34,510 nucleotides of DNA from Candidatus Venteria ishoeyi (GTDB lineage Bacteria; Pseudomonadota; Gammaproteobacteria; Beggiatoales; Beggiatoaceae): contig NZ_JAUCGJ010000051.1 of assembly GCF_030378065.1 (NCBI RefSeq), forward strand, positions 1-34,510, written 5' to 3'. The position numbers and the translations under genes were made by a program. Below, in pieces: positions 24,477 to 34,256 of this stretch. Below the pieces are notes generated by a model that searched no databases, was not told where the DNA came from, and saw only the letters and a program-made list of their open reading frames with translations. Numbering within the stretch: the stretch's first letter is position 1; every line of letters begins with the position of its first letter.

Positions 24477-26720
24477 ATGTCTTCAACACCCCTCAATCAA
24501 CAACTTGAACAGGTCTTTCAAGAACTTTATCAAGGACAGTCTATTCCTGCCGAAAAACAAGCCTATTTGCAGCAATTGTGCGAACAGGTGGAAACACTGG
24601 CGCAGGAAAAACTGGATATTGAAATCTCTCTGGAGACCATGACCGAACATGCAGACTCCTTTGAGCAACAATTGGTGGCTTCACGTAATAATCTGGAAGT
24701 ACAAGTTAAAGAGCGTACCCATGAATTAGCAGAGCGTAATCTGCAAATGGAAAAGGAAATACAGGAGCGTCAACGCGCGGAAGAAGCGCAGCGTAATCAT
24801 CTGAGTTTTCTAAATACGCTGCTTGACAGTATTTCCAGCCCAATTTTTTTCAAAAATCTCAATGGTGAATATCTGGGTTGCAACAGTGCTTTTGCAGATT
24901 TAATATGCCAATCCAAGCAATATATTATTGGGCGCAATGCCACTGATTTGTGGCCCAATCATATTGCAACAGAAGACAGCAATATGGATCAGCTGCTGTT
25001 TGAACAAGAAACAGCGCAGAGTTATGAAATGTTTGTGGCTTCACCCCAAAATGAGTTTCATGATTTTATTGTCAATAAAACCTTGTTTCACAATGCCGTC
25101 GGTCAAACATCAGGATTGGTGGCTATCATGGTGGATATTACCGAGCGCAAACGCGCAGAAGAGGCTTTATTAAAGGCGAAAGAGTCCGCAGAGCAGGCTA
25201 ACCGGGTTAAAAGTGCTTTTCTGGCAAATATGAGCCATGAACTGCGTACCCCACTGAATGCCGTGATTGGTTACAGCGAGATGCTGGCAGAAGACCTGGA
25301 TGATATGGGACATAATGAACTGGTTCCCGATGCGCGAAAAATTTACAGTTCAGGCCGACATTTACTGGGTTTGATCAATGATGTACTGGATATTTCCAAG
25401 ATCGAAGCCGGTAAAATGGATCTTTATAATGAGACTTTTGAAATTTCTCATCTGATCAATGAAGTCACCAACACCGTAACCCCACTGATTGAAAAGAAAA
25501 ATAATTCTCTTGAAGTTGTTCAGCACACTGATGCTAACGCCATCCATGCCGATTTAACCAAAGTACGCCAGATTTTATTTAATCTGCTCAGTAACGCCGC
25601 TAAATTTACCGAAGATGGCCTGATCCGTTTTGAAATAACGCAGCAAGAACAAGAGGGTAAGGAATGGATTCAGTTTTTGATTAAAGATCAGGGTATTGGT
25701 ATGACGCCCAAACAAATCAGCAAACTGTTCCAACCTTTTACCCAGGCAGATACCTCCACCACCCGAAAATATGGCGGTACTGGATTGGGTTTGACCATTA
25801 CCAAACGTTTTGCGGAAATGATGGGAGGTAGGGTTACTGTTGACAGCACACCGGGTACAGGCAGTTGTTTTACGGTTAACCTGCCAGCTTATGTCACGGC
25901 AATAGACGCTGAAGAGCAAACACATCAAACAGAGGAAGAAGCGTATCACTCGACATATAACAACACACATGTACTGGTGATTGATGATGATGCCGTGGTG
26001 AGAGACCTGCTGTCTAACTACCTTGAAAAAATGGGCTACCAAGTCACAACTGCCAGTCATGGGGATGAAGGTTTAAAACTGGCACAGAAACTTAAACCCG
26101 ATGCCATCACCCTGGATATTATGATGCCAGGCATGGATGGCTGGATGGTGCTGTCTGCGCTGAAAAATAATCCAGAATTAGTAGATATTCCGGTCATTGT
26201 CTTATCCATGATGGAAGAGCGCAAGCTGGGGTATTCATTGGGTGCTTCAGAATACCTGACCAAACCCATTGATCGCGAACAATTGCATCATGTATTACAG
26301 AAATACCTGATGCCAAATCAAGCCGGGCAATGGATTATGCTGGTTGAAGACGATGAAGTCACCCGCACCATGCTGGCAAACCAATTAAAAAAATCCGGCT
26401 GGCAGGTACAAACTGCTGAAAATGGCAAGGTGGCACTGGAACAACTGGAATTAGTCATTCCGGATCTGATTTTGTCAGATTTAATGATGCCTGAAATGGA
26501 TGGCTTTGAATTTTTGCGCTACCTGCGTGAAAAACCGGAATGGCAAAATATTCCTGTTATCGTTTTGACTGCAAAAGATATTACACCAGAAGATCGTCTG
26601 GCGCTGAATCAACAAGTCACTCGTATTTTTCAGAAAACAAGTTATCATCGTGATGACTTATTGCAGGAACTCAGTGACTGTCTGGCGGAATTACCAAAAA
26701 GCAAAACCTTGTTGGACTGA
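24477..26720 (+). CDS. Hybrid sensor histidine kinase (coiled coil-PAS-HisKA-HATPase-REC-REC)
   Basis: 747 residues without a transmembrane segment, so a cytosolic sensor. A coiled coil (about 20-110) leads to a PAS domain (about 105-225) with [11 protein letters not shown]. HisKA follows with phospho-acceptor H254 in [15 protein letters not shown]. HATPase has N-box [11 protein letters not shown] (368-378), G1 DQGIGM and G2 GGTGLGL. REC1 has DDD at 503-505 and phospho-acceptor D547 in [13 protein letters not shown]2 has EDD at 624-626 and D668 in [10 protein letters not shown]. All catalytic residues are present. It follows the slr1658-like gene by one base. There is no DNA-binding output, so signalling must pass on to a phosphotransfer protein or by interaction. 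Confidence 0.93.
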   Translation: MSSTPLNQQLEQVFQELYQGQSIPAEKQAYLQQLCEQVETLAQEKLDIEISLETMTEHADSFEQQLVASRNNLEVQVKERTHELAERNLQMEKEIQERQRAEEAQRNHLSFLNTLLDSISSPIFFKNLNGEYLGCNSAFADLICQSKQYIIGRNATDLWPNHIATEDSNMDQLLFEQETAQSYEMFVASPQNEFHDFIVNKTLFHNAVGQTSGLVAIMVDITERKRAEEALLKAKESAEQANRVKSAFLANMSHELRTPLNAVIGYSEMLAEDLDDMGHNELVPDARKIYSSGRHLLGLINDVLDISKIEAGKMDLYNETFEISHLINEVTNTVTPLIEKKNNSLEVVQHTDANAIHADLTKVRQILFNLLSNAAKFTEDGLIRFEITQQEQEGKEWIQFLIKDQGIGMTPKQISKLFQPFTQADTSTTRKYGGTGLGLTITKRFAEMMGGRVTVDSTPGTGSCFTVNLPAYVTAIDAEEQTHQTEEEAYHSTYNNTHVLVIDDDAVVRDLLSNYLEKMGYQVTTASHGDEGLKLAQKLKPDAITLDIMMPGMDGWMVLSALKNNPELVDIPVIVLSMMEERKLGYSLGASEYLTKPIDREQLHHVLQKYLMPNQAGQWIMLVEDDEVTRTMLANQLKKSGWQVQTAENGKVALEQLELVIPDLILSDLMMPEMDGFEFLRYLREKPEWQNIPVIVLTAKDITPEDRLALNQQVTRIFQKTSYHRDDLLQELSDCLAELPKSKTLLD

Positions 26721-26744
26721 GAACAGTATCTCTTGCATATTTTA

Positions 26745-26772
26745 TTTCATTCCTGTCTCTAAGGGTTATAAT
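26745..26772 (+). promoter_or_regulatory. Possible promoter of the second hybrid kinase
   Basis: TATAAT at 26767-26772, preceded by GGGT, with a weak TTTCAT at 26745-26750 (16-base spacing), in the 93-base gap between the two kinase genes. Confidence 0.3.
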
Positions 26773-26813
26773 AGTTTTCCATCCCTATTGTTCATCGATA
26801 ATAATAATGCCCT

Positions 26814-28562
26814 ATGCAACCCAAACTCACATCCCGAACCCTTCAATGCCTGGCACAATCAGGCTTGACAAGCGACAGCCCACCACCGGATGCGGCTACC
26901 TGGCAACAATTTCTTACCCGTCTGGATTGGTATCCTGGGCAACCCGATAGCAAAACACCCCCTGACACCCCATCTTTAGAATTCCATCAGCAACAATATG
27001 TCCTGGCGGAACGTAATAAACTGCGTGCTATTTTAAGCAAAATTCAGGATGGTTTATGCGTTTTTGGCAGAGAAGGACAGTTGCTGTTTTTAAATCCCGC
27101 TGCAAGGCGTTATTTGGATATTGAAGAAACACTGCCGCAAAATTTACAAATATTATCCCGCCTGCGTATCCATGATCCCTGGCATCACGACAACTATCTG
27201 GATGCTGAAGCCTTAGTACAATTATTACGCGAGGGCGGTGTGGTAGAAGACACCGATGCCCAGTTATTACCTCTAAATGAAAATGAAGAAACCCCCCCTC
27301 TGCCCATTTCCTGCCACATGATCCCCATCAGTCAGGGTGCGCATATTACCAGCACCTTATTAACGTTTCAGGATATCTCTGAATACCAGCAGGTTTCTGC
27401 GGCAATGATTGCAGCAAAAGACAATGCCGAGCAAGCCAGCGTAGCAAAATCTGATTTCCTCTCCAGCATGAGTCATGAACTGCGCACCCCCATGAATGCA
27501 ATTTTAGGTTATGGGGAATTACTCAATGAAGATCTGGAAGATGCACCAGAAGCTTGTGACCCGGATTATCTGGAAGATTTACAAGCCTATACCGGCAACA
27601 TCCTGACAGCAGGCACTAACTTATTACAATTAATCAATGAAGTACTGGATTTAACCCGTATTGAATCGGGTCAGATTCGCTTAAATATTACAAAATCAGA
27701 TTTATTAGACAGCTTACATCACTGCGTGCAACAGACCCAGGCTACCCTGGCTGAAAAAAACCTAAGTTTACATCTGGAACACTTGCCTGCCGCTGAGCAC
27801 CCGCCGATTCAAGTGCTTGCCGATGAAAAACGCCTGCAACAAGTGATTTATCAGTTATTATCCAATGCAGTTAAACATAACCGTGAGCAAGGTGAAATCA
27901 GTCTGCATATTGAACAAAGCTCGCCAGAGCGGGTACGCCTGTTGATTAAGGATACCGGGGTGGGCATGAACGAAGAAGAGCAGGTTCAAGTGTTCAAACC
28001 CTTTACCCGCATCAGTGGGCGCAATCTCAGCAGAGGCACCGGCATTGGTTTAACCATTGTGCACCAACTGGTGGAAGCGATGGATGGGCGTATTGGGGTG
28101 GACAGCACCCCGGATGTCGGCAGTTGTTTCTGGATTGAACTGCCTACGGGGGAAAGTCCTCCTGTCAGTCAGGATGTCTCGACAAGCACTGACAGAAAAT
28201 ACTTATTACTCTATATCGAAGACAGCCGCACCAATGTCAGTTTAATGAGTAAATTTCTGGAAGAAAGACCCGATATCGCCTTTATTTCCGCGCCTACGGG
28301 AGAAATGGGCGTGGAGCTGGCGCGGGCGCATCACCCTGATGTGATTTTACTGGATATTAACTTACCCGGTATTAATGGCTTTGAAGTGCTGAAGCAATTA
28401 CGTTTATTACCCGCAACACGCCATATCCCGGTATTAGGTTTAAGCGCAGATGATACCCAGGAATCATTAGATATGGCCAAGACAGCGGGGTTTGTGCAAT
28501 ACATGCTGAAACCGTTACAGAAAAAACAATTATTACATGCTTTAAGTGAGCAAATTGGCTAA
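26814..28562 (+). CDS. Hybrid sensor histidine kinase (PAS-HisKA-HATPase-REC)
   Basis: 582 residues, soluble. The N-terminal 60 residues are unassigned. A PAS domain (about 70-190; DGLCVFGREGQLLFLNPAAR) precedes HisKA with H221 in [15 protein letters not shown]. HATPase follows with N-box YQLLSNAVKHN, G1 DTGVGM and G2 GTGIGL. A REC domain holds acidic pair E469-D470, phospho-acceptor D514 in LLDINLPGING and the conserved lysine in MLKPLQ. The gene is in the same direction as the first hybrid kinase, 93 bases apart, with similar HisKA sequence, consistent with an ancient duplication. Its output partner is not in the window. Confidence 0.92.
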   Translation: MQPKLTSRTLQCLAQSGLTSDSPPPDAATWQQFLTRLDWYPGQPDSKTPPDTPSLEFHQQQYVLAERNKLRAILSKIQDGLCVFGREGQLLFLNPAARRYLDIEETLPQNLQILSRLRIHDPWHHDNYLDAEALVQLLREGGVVEDTDAQLLPLNENEETPPLPISCHMIPISQGAHITSTLLTFQDISEYQQVSAAMIAAKDNAEQASVAKSDFLSSMSHELRTPMNAILGYGELLNEDLEDAPEACDPDYLEDLQAYTGNILTAGTNLLQLINEVLDLTRIESGQIRLNITKSDLLDSLHHCVQQTQATLAEKNLSLHLEHLPAAEHPPIQVLADEKRLQQVIYQLLSNAVKHNREQGEISLHIEQSSPERVRLLIKDTGVGMNEEEQVQVFKPFTRISGRNLSRGTGIGLTIVHQLVEAMDGRIGVDSTPDVGSCFWIELPTGESPPVSQDVSTSTDRKYLLLYIEDSRTNVSLMSKFLEERPDIAFISAPTGEMGVELARAHHPDVILLDINLPGINGFEVLKQLRLLPATRHIPVLGLSADDTQESLDMAKTAGFVQYMLKPLQKKQLLHALSEQIG

Positions 28563-28582
28563 GAAACCGAACAGGAAAATAG

Positions 28583-30554
28583 ATGGAAAGTTTATGGCAA
28601 GACAAGGACGCGCAGCATTATCTTAATGATCCCTTACAAATGCGTGTTTACAGCTCGCGTTTATTAGGTCAGGATGCCAGCCTGGTATTACATGGTGGCG
28701 GTAATACTTCCGTTAAGGCGCAAGCCAGTAATTTATTTGGCGATCAAGAAACCGTGCTGTATGTCAAAGGCAGCGGCTGGGATCTGGCAAGCATAGAAAA
28801 AGCCGGTTTTGCGCCAGTCAGACTCAACACCTTACAGCGCATGGCGCAACTAGAACAGTTATCAGACACCGACATGGTGAATGAACAACGTGCCGCCATG
28901 CTCAATCCTAACGCGCCCAATCCTTCAGTGGAAGCCATTTTACATGCCATTATCCCATTTAAGTATGTGGATCATACCCATGCGGATGCTGTGGTTGCAC
29001 TGACCAACACCCCGGATTCCAGCGACTTAATCACTGAACTTTACGGCAAGCGGGTACTGATTATCCCTTATATCATGCCGGGTTTTGAACTCGCCAGACA
29101 AGTGGCAAAAATAACGGCAGAGATTGACTGGTCAACACTGGATGGCATGATTTTAATGAATCATGGCGTTTTCAGTTTCAGTGATGATGCCAAAACCAGT
29201 TACGAAACTATGCTGAAACTGGTATCCATTGCCGAAGATTATTTACAAGCACAACAAGCCCTGCGCATAGCCGCACAAATACCCGAAGTCAGTAATCTGC
29301 AACAACTGGCAGACATACGCAAAGCGGTTTCAGAACTGGCGGGGCGGCCCATGCTGGCCTGTCTGGATAACAGTGCTCAAGCCTGTGGTTTTGCCAGCTT
29401 GCCCGATGTTGCAAAAATCGCCTGCCAAGGCCCGTTAACCCCGGATCATGTGATACGCACCAAAAGAATTCCCATGCTGGTCACGCCTGACACCCAGGCA
29501 GATGCCCAAGCTTATCAACAAAATTATCAGCAGTATTTTCAAACTTACGCAAGCCCTGATTTAAGCTGCCTAAGCCCGGAACCGCGTTGGGCCGTCTGGC
29601 CTTTGCAAGGCACACTCAGCTTTGGCAGTTCCTTAAAAGAAACCCGGATTATTGGCGATATTGTCAGCCATACCCGAAAAGCGATCCAATGGGCAGAAAA
29701 TCTCAGCAGTTGGCAAAGCCTGCCCGCAAAAGATATTTTTGCTATGGAATATTGGGAACTGGAGCAGGCCAAGTTAGGCAAATCCAATAAACGTTCCAGC
29801 CTGCAAGGTAAAATTGCCCTGGTAACCGGTGCGGCAAATGGTATTGGCAAAGCCTGCGTTGAAGCCTTACAGCAAAATGGTGCAACCGTTGTTGCAGTAG
29901 ATATTAACCCGGTCATCAAGGAAACCTTTAAGCAGCCTGATATATTGGGCATCGCCTGTGATTTGACTGATAGCCAAGCACTGCAAAGCGTTGTTGATAG
30001 CACAGTCAGCCGCTTTGGTGGTTTGGATATACTGATTAGCAATGCTGGCACCTTCCCCCCCAGCGTTAAGCTTGCCAATATGGATGAAAAAACCTGGCAG
30101 CAAAGCATGGCGATTAACCTCACCAGTCATCAGCAACTGTTAACCGCTTGCCAGCCTTACTTAAAACGGGGCATCGATCCCGCTGTGGTATTTATTGCCT
30201 CAAAAAATGTACCCGCCCCCGGCCCCGGCGCTGCGGCCTATTCCGTCGCCAAAGCTGGCATGACCCAATTAGCCAGAATTGCCGCACTGGAAATGGGTAC
30301 AGATGGTATTCGCGTTAATGTATTACACCCTAATGCCGTATTTGATACCGCTATCTGGACGGATGACATTCTGGCATCCAGAGCCGCGCATTATGGTTTG
30401 AGCGTACAGGCGTATAAAACCAACAACCTGCTGCACCAGGAAGTCACATCCAAAGATGTCGCAGGAACTGGCCTGCGCGATGGTCGGGCCACTGTTTGCA
30501 AAAACAACAGGGGCGCAATTGCCGATTGATGGGGGTAATGAACGGGTTGTTTAA
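28583..30554 (+). pseudogene. Bifunctional class II aldolase/short-chain dehydrogenase, frameshifted near its 3' end
   Basis: The N-terminal half is a class II aldolase/adducin fold: LVLHGGGNTSVKA, then H131-T-H133 with VDHTHADAVVALTN and LMNHGVFSF as metal ligands. From about residue 409 comes a Rossmann SDR domain: TGAANGIG (415 on), SNAGTFPP, and YSVAK with Y553 and K557. This architecture is known for rhamnulose-1-phosphate aldolase/lactaldehyde dehydrogenase-type fusions; the sugar is not known here. The frame ends at 30529 after an aberrant tail (VAGTGLRDGRATVCK). Removing one G at 30464/30465 restores DVAELACAMVGPLFAKTTGA, then QLPIDGGNERVV and a stop at 30552-30554, the normal family C-terminus. 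So it is either a recent frameshift or a base-call error; the catalytic residues lie upstream of it. Confidence 0.85.
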
Positions 30555-30707
30555 TCTGGGTTAAGCCAAGCTTGCGCTTATTCTGCTCATTCAGGTAAAA
30601 CTTGTTAATGCCATATTTCCAAGGTCTGTTTCTCCCCATTCGCTATACCTAACGGATAAAACATCAATTATCATTGTCTGGCACACATAACCTGTCAGGC
30701 AAACGGA

Positions 30708-31183
30708 ATGAACGCTAATTTAAGCAGCGAAACACAACAAATTTTAGGCCAATCAGAGCTGATTATTATCACAGAACGTGTGGATGATGTCGCTTTAGCA
30801 GCCTGTGCTTACGAATTTGAGCGCCAGCAAAGCGTGAGCAGCGCACAATAGAAAAAGTCCGCTACCAAGTCACCGCCATTAGGCGGGATGAAAACGCGAT
30901 AGAAACCACAAAACAAAACTTCGGCTGGAAAGCTTTTGTTACCAATGCCAATAAAGACGCGCTATCGCTTGAAGATGCCGTACTGTATTACCGTAACGAA
31001 TACCGTATCGAGCGGATATTCAATCGACTCAAAAGCCGCCTGAATATCGCCCCCTTGTTCGTCAAACATGATGACCAAATTGAGGGAATGACATACCTAA
31101 TGATAATCCAAGATGCTTCAGGGAAAGAAATGTTACGCTATTTGCCAGCATTATCAGAATGTCCAGCAAACTATCCTGAATAG
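30708..31183 (+). pseudogene. Decayed IS1634-like transposase fragment
   Basis: Two overlapping frames together encode a C-terminal piece of a DDE transposase of the IS1634 type. The first opens at ATG 30708 (MNANLSSETQQILGQSELII) and stops at about 30849. The second continues IEKVRYQVTAI, then NFGWKAFVTNA, YYRNEYRIERIFNRLKSRLN and IAPLFVKHDDQIEGMTYL, ending at 31181-31183. The RIERIFNRLKSR and IAPLFVK wording is typical of this family. The catalytic N-terminal part is gone and the two frames do not join, so it is dead. It lies just after the frameshifted aldolase gene. Confidence 0.8.
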
Positions 31184-31209
31184 ACTTGGATTGGATGGTT
31201 TTTATGCTC

Positions 31210-31242
31210 AACTCCAAAATTCAAGATAGTCATTTTGGAGTT
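31210..31242. repeat. 11-bp inverted repeat beside the IS remnant
   Basis: AACTCCAAAAT (31210-31220) and ATTTTGGAGTT (31232-31242) are exact reverse complements separated by 11 bases, 27 bases after the transposase fragment. It may be the former end of the element or a transcription stop. Confidence 0.5.
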
Positions 31243-31334
31243 AGCGAATGGAGAGATGCAATGACTCTTCATAAACATTGTCTAAATGTTTTGGTATTTC
31301 AATTGTTTTAAAAAAATCAAGACATCCAACGTGC

Positions 31335-31351
31335 GACAAGCGAAGCTTGTC
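31335..31351. repeat. Small perfect hairpin downstream of nagZ
   Basis: GACAAGC-GAA-GCTTGTC: a 7-base stem with a GAA triloop (or TTC on the reverse strand), 45 bases past the nagZ stop. It resembles short REP-like palindromes. It lacks an immediate U-tract on either strand. Confidence 0.45.
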
Positions 31352-31395
31352 ATTTCTTATAGGGTGAAAGTTTCTGTCTGGTGTAATCAAGCAAT

Positions 31396-32730
31396 TTATT
31401 GTGTTGCCGCTTTTTGAAAGCCGATTTTAGCATTTTTCCACGGCAACTGCTGCAAGCGCGCCTGACTGCTTTGCAGTGTTTTGAGTTGTCCTGATTGCTG
31501 CGCTGCTTGCAGACAATCGAGTACCGGGTATACCTTTTCCCAGTCATAGGCAATGAGTAATAAATCTATCCCTGCATTCAAGGCGCGAATTGAAGATGGG
31601 CATAAACCCAGATTATAAACCGCGCCCATGCTCATATCATCGGTGATCAAAATACCGTCATGTTGCCAATCTTTGCGCACAATGTCCGTAATGAGCTTAT
31701 GCGATAAGCTGGCAGGCAAGTCGGGGTCAATTGCATCTACCACCACATGCGCCACCATTAATAATGCCGGTGTTTGGCTGAGTAAGTGGCGAAAGGGCCG
31801 CCAGTCATGCTGCTGCAATGTCGTCAATGGCAGGTGTAGTCGGGCGCTGAAGTGGTGTGTATCATCACTCACGCTGCCAAGACCGGGAAAATGTTTGAGT
31901 GTGGGCAACACCCCTTGAGACAATAAAGCGCGGCTATAAGCCAAACCTGCCTGGGTGACGATTTCGGCATCAGCGGCAATGGCACGTTTTACGATTTGGG
32001 TATGAAAATCCATACTGCTACTGGCTTGTGCGGGTTTGAGATCAAGTACCGGACTAAAGTTAAGATTAATACCCAGTGCAGCTAAGGGCTTGGCTTGCGC
32101 CAGAGCATAAGCCGTGGCACGTTCTATGATTTGGGCCTGGGGAATCCCGGTGGGTAATGAACTTGCCAGTGGTGGCTGTTGCGGCAGGGGCGGTGATAAA
32201 CGGGAAACCACACCGCCTTCCTGATCAGTGGCAATAAGCAGAGGTTGTAAACTCGCCTGATGACGCAAATCTTGCAAATGGCTTAATTCCGCCTGAATTT
32301 GCTGAAAACTTTTACCCTGCACATTACGGCGCGTGACAAACAGACCTGCAACAAAACCTTGTTGCACCAGTTGGCGAATATCTGCTGAGTGTTCATAACC
32401 CACTATCAAATGCGCGCCAACCTGGCGCAAGCGTTGCACATCCTCATTGCCTGCTTTGCTGTCTGCGTTTAAGGCAAAATGTTTTTGCCGCTGAAAAGTA
32501 TATTCACTATACGTAACGATGCTCAGAACAAGCAACCAACTAATTAAAAATCCCCATTGTTGCTTGTCAGACCGGATAACAGCGCGTAAGGCAACCAATA
32601 TACCAAGCAATGCAAGAGCAATAAGCAGGGGCGTTTCATAAGTCCGCAAGAATAATAAATGGGGATCTTTGAGCTGTAGAGACAGCGCCATAGCGCATAA
32701 GACCAACACGGCATGTAATAGATTTTTCAA
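31396..32730 (-). CDS. nagZ: Membrane-anchored NagZ-like beta-N-acetylglucosaminidase (GH3)
   Basis: 444 residues read from a TTG at 32730 with CAGG about 10 bases upstream; no good ATG exists at the N-terminus. Two or three hydrophobic segments (about 4-20, 34-52, 60-75) precede the glycoside hydrolase family 3 barrel, unlike cytosolic E. coli NagZ. Motifs: IATDQEGGVVSRL, INLNFSPVLDL, KHFPGLG (279-285; usually KHFPGHG), D-T-H at 290-292 (the acid/base His loop) and LITDDMSMGA (361-370) with the nucleophile Asp. The enzyme removes GlcNAc from muropeptides in cell-wall recycling. The membrane anchor implies it acts at the inner membrane; the side is not clear. The His-to-Leu change in the FPGHG motif is notable. 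Confidence 0.85.
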   Translation of the reverse strand: MKNLLHAVLVLCAMALSLQLKDPHLLFLRTYETPLLIALALLGILVALRAVIRSDKQQWGFLISWLLVLSIVTYSEYTFQRQKHFALNADSKAGNEDVQRLRQVGAHLIVGYEHSADIRQLVQQGFVAGLFVTRRNVQGKSFQQIQAELSHLQDLRHQASLQPLLIATDQEGGVVSRLSPPLPQQPPLASSLPTGIPQAQIIERATAYALAQAKPLAALGINLNFSPVLDLKPAQASSSMDFHTQIVKRAIAADAEIVTQAGLAYSRALLSQGVLPTLKHFPGLGSVSDDTHHFSARLHLPLTTLQQHDWRPFRHLLSQTPALLMVAHVVVDAIDPDLPASLSHKLITDIVRKDWQHDGILITDDMSMGAVYNLGLCPSSIRALNAGIDLLLIAYDWEKVYPVLDCLQAAQQSGQLKTLQSSQARLQQLPWKNAKIGFQKAATQ

Positions 32731-32760
32731 TTTAAATGGGCCTGAATTTTAATATTTTTC

Positions 32761-32790
32761 TTGTATTTTTTTAGTTTTATCATTTATAAT
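32761..32790 (+). promoter_or_regulatory. Probable sigma-70 promoter of rpsF operon
   Basis: TTGTAT (32761-32766) and a consensus TATAAT (32785-32790) are 18 bases apart, about 113 bases before rpsF. The leader that follows is long enough for the S6:S18 autoregulatory element known in many rpsF leaders, but its conserved fold was not identified here. Confidence 0.5.
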
Positions 32791-32903
32791 TCACGGTTTT
32801 TTAGGGTATTAGCATATCAGTTTTATGTATATCCCTCCTTGCTTTGAATTCTTTTGCTCCATGCAAACAGATAACAAAGCTGCCTTAATCCATAAGGAGT
32901 CTT

Positions 32904-33338
32904 ATGAAACACTACGAAATCGTATTTATGGTTCATCCTGATCAGAGCGATCAGGTCAATGCCATGGTTGATCGTTATAAAGATATGATCACCGCCGGGA
33001 ATGGTCAAATCCATCGTCTGGAAGATTGGGGCCGTCGCCAACTGGCTTATCCCATCAATAAAATTCATAAAGCGCATTATGTGCTGATGAATATTGAATG
33101 TGATACTGCAACTTTAGATGAGTTAAGCAGTGCTTTCCGTTTCAATGATGCGGTTTTGCGTAATCTGGTTGTCAGCCGTAAAAGTGCGGTGACAGAAGCA
33201 TCCCCCATGATGAAAGCAAAAGAAGAGCGTGGGGAAGAGCGCGTGGTGGAAGATAAAGCAAACACCAGCGATGATGCGAGTGCTAATGTAGCCGCTACTG
33301 AAGAAGTCAGTAGTGATGACAGCGAATCAGGAGAATAG
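32904..33338 (+). CDS. rpsF: 30S ribosomal protein S6
   Basis: 144 residues: [36 protein letters not shown], and [11 protein letters not shown] then [13 protein letters not shown] are S6 hallmarks. The tail is long and acidic (about residues 95-144, [20 protein letters not shown]), as in several gammaproteobacteria. A strong AAGGAG lies 7 bases before the ATG. It leads rpsF-rpsR-rplI; rpsR begins 2 bases after its stop. The priB gene that separates rpsF from rpsR in enteric bacteria is absent. Confidence 0.99.
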   Translation: MKHYEIVFMVHPDQSDQVNAMVDRYKDMITAGNGQIHRLEDWGRRQLAYPINKIHKAHYVLMNIECDTATLDELSSAFRFNDAVLRNLVVSRKSAVTEASPMMKAKEERGEERVVEDKANTSDDASANVAATEEVSSDDSESGE

Positions 33339-33340
33339 AT

Positions 33341-33571
33341 ATGTCACGATTTTTTCGTCGTAAAAAATATTGCCGGTTCACTGCCGAGAATGTCAGCGAG
33401 ATCGATTATAAAGATCTGGCGACACTGAAAAGTTATGTGACCGAAACAGGTAAAATTGTACCTAGTCGCATTACCGGTACTAAAGCACGCTATCAGCGCC
33501 AGCTTTCAACCGCTATTAAACGCGCGCGTTATCTGGCCTTATTGCCTTATACCGATGCTCACGAAAACTAG
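33341..33571 (+). CDS. rpsR: 30S ribosomal protein S18
   Basis: 76 residues. [40 protein letters not shown] and [20 protein letters not shown] cover the whole family signature. S18 forms a heterodimer with S6 on the 30S platform. AGGAG lies about 9 bases before the start, overlapping the end of rpsF. Confidence 0.99.
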   Translation: MSRFFRRKKYCRFTAENVSEIDYKDLATLKSYVTETGKIVPSRITGTKARYQRQLSTAIKRARYLALLPYTDAHEN

Positions 33572-33594
33572 GCCGGAAACTCAGGAGAAATAAC

Positions 33595-34044
33595 ATGGAA
33601 TTGATTTTACTTGAAAAAGTAAAAAATCTGGGAAACCTGGGTGATAAGGTCAGCGTAAAACCGGGTTATGGTCGTAATTTTCTGGTGCCACATGGTAAAG
33701 CGGTTCCGGCCAACAAGGAAAACCTGGAAGCGTTTGAAGCGCGTCGCGCAGAATTGGAAAGAAATCAGGCCGATAAACTGGCTTCAGCAACTGCGCGTGC
33801 AGAGCAGATTCATGATAATATTCTGGTTATCTCGCGTCATGCTGGTAGTGAAGGCAAGCTGTTTGGCTCTGTCAGTCCGGCAGATATTGCTGATGCAGCG
33901 ACTCAGGTGGGTATCAGACTGGAAAAACATGAAGTGCGGATGCCAACAGGTCCATTGCGTAATGTAGGCGAGTATGAGATTACTCTGCACCTGCATGCCG
34001 ATGTTGAATCAGAAATTTCCGTGCATGTCGTTGCTGACGAGTAA
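33595..34044 (+). CDS. rplI: 50S ribosomal protein L9
   Basis: 149 residues. The N-terminal RNA-binding domain ([39 protein letters not shown]) is joined by a long helix to the C-terminal domain ([34 protein letters not shown]). AGGAG precedes the ATG. It is the last gene of the operon. dnaB, the usual next gene in many gammaproteobacteria, does not follow. Confidence 0.99.
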   Translation: MELILLEKVKNLGNLGDKVSVKPGYGRNFLVPHGKAVPANKENLEAFEARRAELERNQADKLASATARAEQIHDNILVISRHAGSEGKLFGSVSPADIADAATQVGIRLEKHEVRMPTGPLRNVGEYEITLHLHADVESEISVHVVADE

Positions 34045-34063
34045 GTCAGAATGCTTAGCGACA

Positions 34064-34196
34064 GCAGTTCCCGGTCAGAATCATATAACACACTGATATT
34101 GAATGTATATTAGAATATTAGTGCTCACTAAGTTGTAAAAATACAACTTGGTTTATCAATGACTTGCAAGGCAACCGGGAATTGCTAGCTTAGCAA
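34064..34196 (+). ncRNA. Structured stretch after rplI, candidate 3'UTR or small RNA
   Basis: A set of nested inverted repeats lies between rplI and its terminator. GCAGTTCCCGGT (34064-34075) pairs with ACCGGGAATTGC (34174-34185) over 12 positions with one G-U. Inside it, CACTGATATT (34091-34100) pairs with AATATTAGTG (34114-34123), and AAGTTGTA (34130-34137) with TACAACTT (34142-34149). TTGCTA/TAGCAA (34182-34196) is an alternative 3' stem. No ORF is present. The layout of a closing stem, two arms and then an intrinsic terminator is what a processed or independently transcribed RNA would look like. No known RNA family was recognised. Confidence 0.4.
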
Positions 34197-34212
34197 CTAA
34201 AGCAAAAAAAGC

Positions 34213-34242
34213 AAAAAACGGGGCAAATAGCCCCGTTTTTTT
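34213..34242 (+). terminator. Strong intrinsic terminator of the rpsF-rpsR-rplI transcript
   Basis: AAAAAACGGGGC (34213-34224), loop AAATA, GCCCCGTTTTTTT (34230-34242): a 5-bp GC-only stem base extended by A-U pairs and followed by a run of seven T. It may work in both directions, since the A-run gives a T-run for the reverse gene at 34257. Confidence 0.92.
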
Positions 34243-34256
34243 GTAAGCCTTATCTC

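Noticed and set aside
30391-30639. Reverse 82-codon frame over the end of the aldolase gene
   Set aside because: It is antisense to the frameshifted C-terminus, which is explained by a conserved forward SDR tail; its translation has no recognisable features.
32791-32903. S6:S18-binding rpsF leader element
   Set aside because: Expected from other bacteria, but the characteristic pairing with its bulged CCG could not be located in the leader by eye.
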